Assembly: GCA_048013815.1 (NCBI GenBank)
Contig: CM106585.1
Coordinates: 23,188,001-23,252,000, forward strand
Reading direction: 5' to 3'
From: Setoptus koraiensis
Lineage: Eukaryota; Arthropoda
DNA length: 64,000 nucleotides
Part shown: positions 23,301 to 32,833 of the stretch, piece after piece
How positions within the stretch are numbered: position 1 is the first letter of the stretch
Layout: every line of letters begins with the position of its first letter
Position numbers and translations under genes: made by a program
The notes under the pieces: model-generated
The model's database searches: none
The model's input: the letters and a program-made list of their open reading frames with translations, nothing else
Told to the model about the DNA's origin: nothing

Positions 23301-23765
23301 CGTCTCCTGTTGGCAGTTGTAAGTTGCAAGTTTTGTTTTTTGCACAAGTCGAAATATTCTATCTTCATCATCATCATCTGGTCCGTTTGTGATGATGAAA
23401 ATGCACACACACAAACAGACAGACAAACAGACAGACAAACAAACACACAAATTCATTCGTTCGTTCGCTCATTGGGACACACAGACACAAATATTCACAT
23501 ATATAGAATGACCACAAGAACTGATAATGTGTGTGTATATTATTATTATTATATATATTCACTAATATATATCTGTATTTATTATTATTATTACTATTAT
23601 TATTATCATCACCATAACTACTCTTATCATGATTATTACAACAACATTTGATTGAAGACGACAAAATCAGTATTATCATCATTATAGATATATAAATATT
23701 ACTATTGAAAACATTATATCAACAACAATAGATCATTGGTGCTAGCGAATCATTGTTGTTACACC
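20330..23765. other. Intergenic region before myosin IX
   Basis: No confident gene. A minus-strand frame of about 70 codons at 20665-20870 (MTITYQSLLDWKPCLL start) is matched by an equally open plus-strand frame, so coding strand is undecided. 22740-23230 is GC-richer and may hold promoter or 5' UTR of myosin IX. Short repeats: 14-bp duplicated TTCGAAATTCGAAG near 23039-23066, a GCCCGGC/GCCGGGC hairpin near 23107-23133, ACAGACAA runs at 23415-23445 and ATT/ATC runs at 23535-23680. Confidence 0.5.
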
Positions 23766-26700
23766 ATGGATCAATCCGATCAACAGGCTGCCGGAATGGA
23801 ATGGTCATTCTCTTGGACTGACAGCACTGAATCGCAGATTCTTCGCAACTATGTTGTCAACTTTCTAAATCAGCCCACTGATAGAGAATATCCAGATTTA
23901 TGCCAATTACCCGACCTCACCGAACAGACATTGTTGGAAAATTTAAGAGCGCGCTTCGAGAGTAGCAATATATACACCTATGTTGGCTCCATTCTTGTTG
24001 CCGTTAATCCGTTTAAGATATTTCCAATATATCAGCCAAACATGGTGCAACTGTACCAAGGCGGTCGTCTTGGTGAATTTCCACCACACATATTTGCCAT
24101 TGCCGATGCCTCATATCAGACTATGCTAAGGCGACGCACAAATCAAACTATTGTGATCTCAGGCGAATCAGGCTCAGGTAAAACAACAAATACCAACCTG
24201 TTACTTCATCATCTTACATCATTGTCACGAAAAGGAGCAGGCTATGGTGTGGAACAGACACTTATAAGCGCCGGTCCCGTTTTAGAGGCATTCGGAAACG
24301 CCAAAACAAAACATAATAATAACTCAAGTCGCTTTGGTAAATTTATTCAAGTCAATTATAGAGAGAATGGTATGGTCAATGGGGCCATTGTACAAAAGTA
24401 TCTACTTGAAAAGTCAAGAATTGTATCTCAAGCAAAAAACGAGAGAAACTATCATGTATTTTACTATATGCTAGCAGGTTCTACGCAAGAAGTCAAAGAG
24501 GAATTTCATCTTACTCAAGCTAGTGACTATTTTTATTTAAACCAAACCGACTGTTACTCCATTGAGGACATTAGTGAGCCATTTGAATTTGAGAGACTAA
24601 AAGACTCCATGTTAGGAGTTGGTTTCTTACCAGAGAAACAGCACAGACTATTTAGTGTGCTTTCAGCTATATTACATTTAGGTAATATTGAATTCACAAA
24701 AAAATCTACTTATCACAGTGATGAAACTGTTCAAGTCAAAGACACCTCTGTCGTTGAGGTTATATCAAAATTATTAGGGATTAAAAAGACAACTCTATTG
24801 AACGCACTCACTTACAAACGAACAAAAGCTGCCAAAGGTGAAACAATAGTTATCAACTACAGGCTACCTGAAGCTATAGCAACCAGAGATGCCATGGCAA
24901 AGTGTCTATATGCCGCCTTGTTTGATTGGATTGTGACAAGAATCAATCAAGCGTTATTGTCCAAAAGACAGAATAGAGAATTCAAGGGAAACCACATAGG
25001 TATATTAGACATTTTTGGGTTTGAAGATTTCGGAGATCAAAACTATTTTGAACAATTCTGCATAAATTTTGCAAACGAGCACCTGCATTTTTATTTCAAT
25101 CAACACGTTTTTAAATATGAACAGGAGGAATACCGCAGAGAAAATATAGCGTGGAAAGAAATTGACTTTGTTGATAATACTGATTGCCTTCGTCTAATTG
25201 AAGGGAGGCCTCATGGTATGCTCTGTTTACTTGACGATCAATGCAATTTCCCAGGCGCTACAAATCAAACGACTTTACAAAAATTTGTAAATCATCATAA
25301 AGACAATCATCTTTTTGAAATACCTCCATGTCGCCAAAGCGCTTTCATCATCAAACACTATGCTGGTAAAGTGAAATATCAAATTACAGATTTTCGTGAG
25401 AAAAATTCTGATCTGATGCGCCCAGATATAGTGGGAGTCCTCAAGAGTAGTCACCTCACCTTTGTTAGAGAATTAGTAGGAACTTGCCCACTAGCAATGT
25501 TTAGATGGCAAGTTTTAAGAGCGTTCTTCAAGGCATATTTTATTTTTAGCAAATTGCGAGAAGCGTCAAAGATCAAGCATAATGGTAGGATAATCTCATC
25601 TCAAACAAACTCGCACTCTGTCAGTTCTTCTACTCCTTCATTCGCGTGTCGATTGCATGGCAATGATACACACTTATGTGCCCACCAAGCTAAAGTATTA
25701 TTCAAAGCTAGCCAAATAATGCAAAAACGACTAAATAAGGAACCTTCGTTTAAAGGCCGTGTTGAAAAAAGTATTAATCTCTTGCAAACTTTGAAACAGT
25801 TGACCGGCAGAGGTAGTCATCACGTCACCGGAAACAGGTCTGGGTCCAAACGAACTCCTACAGTAACTGCTCAATTTCAAGTTTCACTCAACCAACTCAT
25901 GGATACCTTGAATCAAGCTAATCCCTACTTCGTCAGGTGCATCAAGTCGAATGCAGAAAAGAGGCCTAATCACTTTGACGATGTTTGTGTACTGCTACAA
26001 CTTCGTTATACTGGTATGTTGGAGACAGTACGAATACGACAAAGCGGATACTCTGTGAGACTTTTATACACTGAATTTGCTCAACATTACAGGATACTTC
26101 TTGGCAAAGGCGCCTCTAGTCGGGAAGAAGATATCCGGCATTTCCTCATGAAACTAAATTTCAGCCCCGATAACTACCAAATGGGAAAAACGAAAGTTTT
26201 CATGAGAGAAACCGAAAAACTAGCTCTTGATGAAAAACTACATAAAGAAATTCTCAAAAGGATAATCTTATTACAAAGGAGAGTGAGAGCATGGATAGAA
26301 CGTCGAACTTATATACAAAAGAGAAATGCCGCCATAACAATACAGTCACACGTGAGGCGATGGCTAGCACAGAGAAGAATGGACAGTATAAAGAAGATAA
26401 AATCTGACGAAATGTTATTACACTATTCTGCAACAGTGATCCAGAAAACTTGGCGAGGTTACTTCCTTCGGCGCAGATATACAAAGCTCAGGTCAACTGT
26501 GATTATCTTGCAAAACTATATAAGAGCTTATCTTATTCATAAAAGGTATCTTCAGCTGAAGCAGATGAAAGAAAATTGTCCAAGCATTTTGACTAGTCCC
26601 ACAACTTCCATCAATGACCATAGGTCCCCCATGGTCATGTCTAGTGCTGAAAAACCGAGATCAAATAGGATATCATCATATACACCTAGGCAAAGTGTGA

Positions 26701-28709
26701 CTCCGCGCTCAACAGGGTCATCAAACAATTTGAAAAATCAACAAATCGGAAGCGCGAATGACATCGGTTTACCCACTTTAGATGAGTTCCCAGCTCCTCC
26801 TCCTAGAACGAAACTGAGAGGAAAGCTCACTGTATCGGCTTCAGTCGATGGAGTTCTGACACCATCTGTTGCATCTTTTTTGCCACCGCCATCCAAAATG
26901 CAGGCTGTATCTGTATCATTATCAACTCCCACGAAGCCATCGTCAAGTTTTGAACAGACTTCTCGTCATGAAGCACGAAGAAGTTCAAGATCATACAAGT
27001 ATGCACTTTCCAGAAAAGCCCCTAGTCAACCACCATACTCTGAAAGAAGTGTCAATACTTCTACTGAATCTAGTTGGAATGTTACCAGGACATGTGAATT
27101 TACCGATCCTAAAGATATCCTCATAACTGACGTTCAAGAATTGCAAAGCATGGACTTATTTATTTTCAAAAAAATATATCAAATGGACGAACAAAAGAGG
27201 ATATCCTCGAAAGAATCCACTGTAGATGTTGTCTTCAAATATGCACTGAGGGAATTTAGAGCTAATTTATTGAGTACCTACTCAGTTGCAACTCAGGATG
27301 GCCATTTATATATCAGTTACAAGAGTTTGATCGATCATTTTGGTCAGGTGATACTAAATGTTTGTCAGAAGAAAAAAACTTGGAAATCCTTTCCAGTTAT
27401 CATGGGGATCAATGCATTCAGAGGATATCTTGATGAATTCAGAACAATATCCTCCAAAAGAAAATTCAGCGATAAACTATCAAGAGACAGGAAGAAAGAA
27501 AATCGTTTTAAAAGGCGAGTAACTAAACGACAAATGAAAGAAATAGTTGAGAAAGAAGGCCATAAGATGTTTATGACTATTGCCAACATACCCACAGTTT
27601 GTGAAGTGTGCACCACCATAGTTAAACTAGGCACAAAGATACTTGTGTGTAACGATTGCAAATTGACTTGCCATAAGAAATGCCTTGCAAAGGTTGTCGT
27701 ATCTTGCCGTGATAACTCTTTGATACAGCAAGGAAAGAAAGTGTTTGGGGCTTCTCTAGAAAGGTTGGTGTTGGATGATGAACGAGTGCCAGCTGTCCTG
27801 GAACAGTTAATGTCGGCCATTGAAATGAAAGGGCTCTACGTTGAAGGACTTTACAGAAAATCAGCCACCCAATCTAAGATAAACGAATTGAAACAGAGAT
27901 TGGAGGAGGATCGTGTTAACGTAGATCTCGATAGCTACGGTATACATGTTCTTACCGCAGTTTTTAAGTCCTTCTTCAGAGAGATGCCGGAACCTCTGAT
28001 GACATTCCAATTGTATGACGATTTCTTATGGGCAACAGCAATCATGGACCTGCAAGAACGATGTCAAGTCATATTCTCACACATAAACAAACTCAGCAGA
28101 GTTAATTATGACCTCTTAGAAAGATTGACATTCCACCTAGCGCGAGTGGCTCTCGTTGAACATGCAAATCGCATGAGTGCAAGTTCTCTCGCCATTGTTT
28201 TCGCCCCATGTGTGCTCAGAACGGATAAAGTAATGCAAGCCCAAGACAGCTTTGACGATATAAGAAAACAAACAATGTAAGTAGCAAGCACAAAATACGC
28301 CTCACCACTTTATCTGTTGCATATCATCTTACTGATTATCTAACCAAATCTGTTTCAACTATATAACAATAGATGTCTTGAATGTATAATAACCGAGAGG
28401 ATGAAACAAGTTAAGGAGACTCTTGTAGAGATAGATATTCTGGATTGTGCCACACAATCAGCCAAAGCTCAACTCAACAGTATCAGACGCTCTGCTGTCA
28501 ATATAAAAGCAGTCCATCAGGCGGAACAAGTGAATATAGCTAAAGAGGAGGAGGCAAGGCTTACTCAACAGATAGAAAATCTTCAGAGTGAAAAGTCACA
28601 TCTCACCAATATGCTTCCTTCATTTAGAATGGCATCGGCAGGTTCTGATGACGAGATGGTCTTAGCAGGTGATAGTATTGATGATATGTTAGATAGCATG
28701 GGTTCGTGA
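23766..28709 (+). CDS. Myo9: Unconventional myosin IX (motor with RhoGAP tail)
   Basis: Two exons, 23766-28276 and 28373-28709, 1615 aa. ATG at 23766 (MDQSDQQAAGMEW); the open frame upstream has no ATG. Motor domain: P-loop GESGSGKT at residues 133-140, NNNSSRFGKF switch I, DIFGFEDF switch II near 415, actin-binding region LMDTLNQANPYFVRCIKSN. The class-specific loop-2 insertion is present (basic Ser-rich stretch before NQLMDTL). Four or so IQ motifs follow (ITIQSHVRRWLAQRR, VIQKTWRGYFLRRR). Tail: C1 zinc finger from about 1265 (GHKMFMTIANIPTVCEVC...CHKKC), then RhoGAP from about 1327 with Arg finger Arg1364 in GLYRKSA. Acts as a single-headed actin motor that inactivates Rho. The Ras-association domain usually found before the motor is absent. 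The second exon encodes a helical C-terminal tail. Stop lies 21 bp from the thymidylate synthase stop. Confidence 0.96.
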
Positions 28710-28730
28710 GAATTTTTTAATTGTAATAAA
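28710..28730. terminator. Shared convergent 3' end of myosin IX and thymidylate synthase
   Basis: 21 bp separate the two stop codons. The plus-strand AATAAA at 28725-28730 is directly followed by the TYMS stop; the minus-strand ATTAAA corresponds to 28717-28722. Each mRNA's cleavage site must fall inside the other gene's coding exon, so the transcripts overlap. Confidence 0.6.
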
Positions 28731-29597
28731 TTACACCGCCATTTTCATAGAGATAGTATCCTGTGGGTGGTAACCTTCTAGTATAATATCCTTGGAAGTG
28801 AAACTATCTATTTCATGAATGTCTTGGTTCAACTTGATCTTAGGGAAATCGGAAGGTTTTCTTTTGAGCTGTTCTTGAAGAGCTTCTACATGATTGGTGT
28901 AGATATGGGTATCCCCAAACGTGTGCACAAAATCTCCGGGTTTCAGATTAGTCACGTGAGCAATCATGTGTGTCAATAAGGAGTAGCTCGCGATGTTGAA
29001 AGGCACCCCCAAGCCGAGATCTGCAGATCTTTGATACAGTTTGCAAGATAGTTCTCCATCAGACACGTAGAATTGAGCAAGACAATGGCAGGGTGGAAGA
29101 GCCATGAGAGGCAGATCCTTGACGTTCCATGCAGACAAAATGAGCCTCCTGTCATGTGGATTTTTCCTGATATTGTGGATAAGTTCGCTGAGTTGATCCA
29201 CTCCCTTTCCTGTATAATCCGTGTTTTTATCTATATATTCAGCCCCAAAATGTCTCCATTGAAAACCATAGACTGGCCCTAGATCGCCCTCTTGCCTGTG
29301 GCCAAGGTTGAGACTAGCCAAAAATTCTTTTGAACCGTTCGGATCCCAAATGTGAACTCCTTTTCTTGATAGTTCCATTGAGTCAGTAGAGCCTTTGATA
29401 AACCACAGCAACTCCTCAACAATACCCCGCCAAAAGACTTTCTTTGTTGTTAATAAGGGCATCGTTCCCTCTCGTAAATTGAATGTCATTTGAGGACCAA
29501 AGAGAGACAACGTTCCAGTGCCAGTTCTATCCATCTTTGATTTTCCTTGTTCCAAGACCTTCCGAACAAGGTCGAGATATTGATATTCATCTGACAT
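28731..29597 (-). CDS. TYMS: Thymidylate synthase
   Basis: Single exon, 288 aa, ATG at 29597. Converts dUMP to dTMP with methylene-tetrahydrofolate. Signature blocks are all present: [36 protein letters not shown] segment, [29 protein letters not shown], the active-site loop [12 protein letters not shown] with catalytic Cys170, [17 protein letters not shown] and [10 protein letters not shown]-terminus MKMAV matches the conserved terminal M-A-V. Length is that of the core enzyme, without the N-terminal extension of the human protein. Head-to-head with TIM44 (274 bp), tail-to-tail with myosin IX. Confidence 0.98.
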   Translation of the reverse strand: MSDEYQYLDLVRKVLEQGKSKMDRTGTGTLSLFGPQMTFNLREGTMPLLTTKKVFWRGIVEELLWFIKGSTDSMELSRKGVHIWDPNGSKEFLASLNLGHRQEGDLGPVYGFQWRHFGAEYIDKNTDYTGKGVDQLSELIHNIRKNPHDRRLILSAWNVKDLPLMALPPCHCLAQFYVSDGELSCKLYQRSADLGLGVPFNIASYSLLTHMIAHVTNLKPGDFVHTFGDTHIYTNHVEALQEQLKRKPSDFPKIKLNQDIHEIDSFTSKDIILEGYHPQDTISMKMAV

Positions 29598-29871
29598 TAT
29601 GTTATATATTAATTAGGCAATCACAACTAATTGGTCCCTTTCGGATCGTCTCAATTGTACAAATAAAGCCAGATTTTTGAAGACACTGAATGAATGGCCA
29701 GATGGCGCTAGTAACCGACGCCATGTGTTATGCTGGAGAGAATATTGTTGTCCTTCATGTCTCATGTGGTCCGACAGTTCTACTGGCCACGTTATTATTC
29801 TCATCTTTTTACAGTTATTTATAATTGTTATCTCATATATTTTTCGATTTATAATCGAATCAAACCTCAGG
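29598..29871. promoter_or_regulatory. Divergent promoter between TYMS and TIM44
   Basis: 274 bp between the two ATGs, so it must carry both promoters and 5' UTRs. The plus-strand frame into TIM44 is open far upstream but has no earlier ATG. Confidence 0.6.
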
Positions 29872-31137
29872 ATGAGTTCCTTAATCAGGGTAACCTCTGT
29901 TCTTGTGACAAGATCACTTCAGCGAGAATCGGCAGCACTCAGACCCATGGGATACGGAAAAATGAATACGAATGCCATGAAGTTATGCCAGCGTTCCTCT
30001 TATTCAAATTTCAGCAAATTCCTCGAAAATATAAAAAACGACTTGTCCAAAAATAAGGATCTTCAAGAAAATATTGATAAATTCCGTCAAGAGACTCAAA
30101 AATTAGAAGAGAGTGAGGCTCTTCAAAAGGCCAGAGAAAAGTTTCAACGAGTAGAAGAGGAACTGAAAGGCACCCAGCAGGTTCTCGAAAATGTAAAAGA
30201 CACCATCAAGGATAGTGTCAATCAGGCCAAACAGAGCGAAATTGGTAGAAAGACATTAGAGATTGGTGAACAGATAGCAAAACAAGGCGAAAACCTCAAG
30301 CACTCGGCCGCTTTTAAAACTGTTAGTCAAGCCACAAAAACTGTGGGCAAACAACTGGATGAGGCAGAATTAATCGGTAAGGGTCTGTATAAAGCACCAG
30401 AAATATTAATGAAACGCGCCGATAGATCTGTCAGGTCAGCACGACAAGTAGAGCCCAATAATGAGACTATAGATGTTGACTTACACAAAGATTCTAAATG
30501 GTCACAAAGTTGGAAATCTTTCAAAGAGGATAATCCATATATAAATAAAGTATTCGATTTGAAAATGAAATTTGACGAAAGTGACAATCCAGTTGCCCGT
30601 GTGACACGCACAATTGTTGATAAAATTGGAGATAAATTAAGTGGAATGTTCCAAAAGAACGATCTGTCGCAGGTACTAACAGAAATATGCACAATCGACC
30701 CATCATTTGACATTAACCAATTTTTGAGGGAGTGTGAAACAATAATTATACCCACTATATTAGAATCTATGTGTCGAGGCGATTTGGATACATTAAATGA
30801 CTGGTGTCATGAGGCTGTATTCAATGTTCTTTGTGCCCCGCAAAAGCAGGCACAACAATTAGGATATAAAATACACAATAGGATATTAGATTTAGAAAAT
30901 TTAGATTTAGCCTTAGGCAAGATGATGGAACAAGGACCTGTGTTAGTAGTCACATTTCAAGCTCAACAAGTGATCTACATAAAAGATTCTAAAGGCAATA
31001 TTATAGAAGGAGATCCAGATAAGATCATACAAAACTCTTATGTCATGGCCTTTTGTAGAGATCAATCTGATCTAGACCCTGCCACCGCTTGGAGATTGAT
31101 AGACGTAGCAATGCAACAGTCACAATTTTCATTTTGA
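29872..31137 (+). CDS. TIMM44: Mitochondrial import inner membrane translocase subunit TIM44
   Basis: Single exon, 421 aa. The ATG at 29872 gives MSSLIRVTSVLVTRSLQRES, an Arg/Ser-rich amphipathic presequence. TIM44 anchors mtHsp70 to the TIM23 channel on the matrix side. Next comes the charged helical region (about residues 45-165) with YSNFSKFLENIKNDLSKNK, the family hallmark. The C-terminal Tim44 domain (about 210-421) includes FDESDNPVARVTRTIVDKIGD, IDPSFDINQFLRECE, IIIPTILESMCRGDLDTLNDWCHEAV, GPVLVVTFQAQQ and a closing WRLIDVAMQQSQFSF. Length is slightly below the human 452 aa. Confidence 0.96.
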   Translation: MSSLIRVTSVLVTRSLQRESAALRPMGYGKMNTNAMKLCQRSSYSNFSKFLENIKNDLSKNKDLQENIDKFRQETQKLEESEALQKAREKFQRVEEELKGTQQVLENVKDTIKDSVNQAKQSEIGRKTLEIGEQIAKQGENLKHSAAFKTVSQATKTVGKQLDEAELIGKGLYKAPEILMKRADRSVRSARQVEPNNETIDVDLHKDSKWSQSWKSFKEDNPYINKVFDLKMKFDESDNPVARVTRTIVDKIGDKLSGMFQKNDLSQVLTEICTIDPSFDINQFLRECETIIIPTILESMCRGDLDTLNDWCHEAVFNVLCAPQKQAQQLGYKIHNRILDLENLDLALGKMMEQGPVLVVTFQAQQVIYIKDSKGNIIEGDPDKIIQNSYVMAFCRDQSDLDPATAWRLIDVAMQQSQFSF

Positions 31138-31372
31138 TTGAGCTTTAATTGTTCGAAACAGCTAGTTGAAATTTCATTGACACTATTAAACTCAAACTTA
31201 ACGAAAATTTCGTGGTCCTGTAAACTTTATTACTTAAAAATGTAACTGATTTGCCATTGGACTACCTGTTATGATAACTTGTATCATGTTTTAGTAACAC
31301 GTCTTGTAATATTGTATTGAATATATTGTATCATAGCACATGACACTTTACAACAGTATTGTCACAGTCCAA
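31138..31372. other. Convergent 3' interval, TIM44 and cuticle protein
   Basis: AT-rich, no gene; both 3' UTRs. Confidence 0.6.
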
Positions 31373-32833
31373 TCATAAGTGAGCTCCATATTCTGGCTCT
31401 GCACTAACAGATATCGGACGCACTGGTGCCGGTGCAAAGCGTGCTGGTGGAGCAATGTTGTTTCTTGGCAAACGAATTCGTTCCGGTTTGTGGCTAGACT
31501 CGAAAGTTGGCGCTGGTGCGGTTGCAGACGCCCACGAATTATCATCATTGGTTGATGATTGAAGCTTTTGAGTGGTTGCAGTCGGTTGATTTTTGTTATT
31601 AGTTCCTGAATGGGCCATTTGTATACTAGCTGGCATAGTTTCACCTTGTAATCCTGGCTCGTTTGATTTGATGTTAGCTCTGAAGCCGTTAACATCGGCA
31701 ATGTATTCAACGTGTCTGTAAATTCCATTTGCGTCAGTGTAACCATAAGAGCCACGAACAACACCATCTTTGTCACTTTCCTCTTTTCTGTATTGACCAT
31801 TACCTTGATTGTCATCCATCTTGAAATCGAAAGCAAAAGGCTCTGCTTGACCTAATGGAGCCTGTCCATAATCGACCTGCTGTTGTTGTTCAACATATTG
31901 CTCAGACTGTTGCTGATAATCTAATTCCTGTTGTTGAATTAGTGGTGCCGGTCTGGGCGTGGTTGTGGTTGTAGTTGTTGTAGTAGTGGTTGGCCTGTAG
32001 TAGCTGGTCTTGGTCTCGTAATTCTGGGCCCCTTTGGTGCCTTGTTGTCTCAACTGGCTTGGATAGAAGAAGTTTTGTTGTTGTTGTTGATGTTGTTGCA
32101 ATCTCAGCTTGTTGCTCGATCCACCCTTTGTTGCATAATTGGCGCTTGATGATGAAGTGGACCGTAATACATCCATTATTGAAGACGATTCCTCTTGGTA
32201 GTGATGGATGTTAGATGATGACGACGATGAAAGATCGCTAGTAGCAGACTCGGCGGCTATGATATTTCTTGGCGCCTCAGCAGCCGGAACCGGTACTGAT
32301 CCTGCAACAGATAGTATCTCAACCTCACTTTGATTTCCAGCTTCCTGTTTGTTCTTATTGTTGTCATTGGTGACTGCTGTTAGTACTCGTGTTGTAGTTG
32401 ATGTTGACTCCTTGGTCTTTGTTGCGGATTCTTTGTCAGCGAAAGCAGGTGAAACTTTCGCTTTTTGAGCAGTTGTGGCGCTAATTTGATTTGGAGTATT
32501 TGTAATAACAGTTGCTGGACTAGGGGTGGCAGTAGTTGAAATTGGTGTTGATGTTGTGGATGTGGTCGTTGTAGAAGCAGCAATAGTTGTTGAAGTTGAT
32601 GCTGAAGTAGAATTAGATGATAAGGTATCGCGCTTACCAAACGACGCCGATTGCTGTTCTGGTTGAGCAAGACCATCCACTTGTGTTATTGTAACTGATT
32701 TCACCCTAGTTAAATTGGTTGCTGTTGGTGTCGACTTGATCACACGACGCAATATTCTTTGATTTTGCACACTGGCCAAAGATACCAACAGATAGCCACT
32801 AATTAGTAGCACTTTTATTGTATTGATTTGCAT
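31373..32833 (-). CDS. Cuticular protein with Rebers-Riddiford chitin-binding domain and mucin-like N-terminus
   Basis: Single exon, 486 aa, ATG at 32833, signal peptide IKVLLISGYLLVSLASV. Residues about 35-330 are Ser/Thr-rich with long T and S runs (TTTTTTTTTTT near residue 290) and Q clusters, as in heavily O-glycosylated matrix proteins. Residues about 335-400 hold a chitin_bind_4 domain: PFAFDFKMDDNQGNGQYRKE, then DGVVRGSYGYTDANGIYRHV and EYIADVNGFRANI, matching the extended R&R consensus G-Y-x-D-x-G-x-x-x-V-x-Y-x-A-D-x-x-G-F. A Pro/Ala-rich tail follows (PPARFAPAPVRP). Binds chitin in the extracellular exoskeleton. The unusually long disordered N-terminus sets it apart from short cuticle proteins. 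Confidence 0.92.
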   Translation of the reverse strand: MQINTIKVLLISGYLLVSLASVQNQRILRRVIKSTPTATNLTRVKSVTITQVDGLAQPEQQSASFGKRDTLSSNSTSASTSTTIAASTTTTSTTSTPISTTATPSPATVITNTPNQISATTAQKAKVSPAFADKESATKTKESTSTTTRVLTAVTNDNNKNKQEAGNQSEVEILSVAGSVPVPAAEAPRNIIAAESATSDLSSSSSSNIHHYQEESSSIMDVLRSTSSSSANYATKGGSSNKLRLQQHQQQQQNFFYPSQLRQQGTKGAQNYETKTSYYRPTTTTTTTTTTTPRPAPLIQQQELDYQQQSEQYVEQQQQVDYGQAPLGQAEPFAFDFKMDDNQGNGQYRKEESDKDGVVRGSYGYTDANGIYRHVEYIADVNGFRANIKSNEPGLQGETMPASIQMAHSGTNNKNQPTATTQKLQSSTNDDNSWASATAPAPTFESSHKPERIRLPRNNIAPPARFAPAPVRPISVSAEPEYGAHL

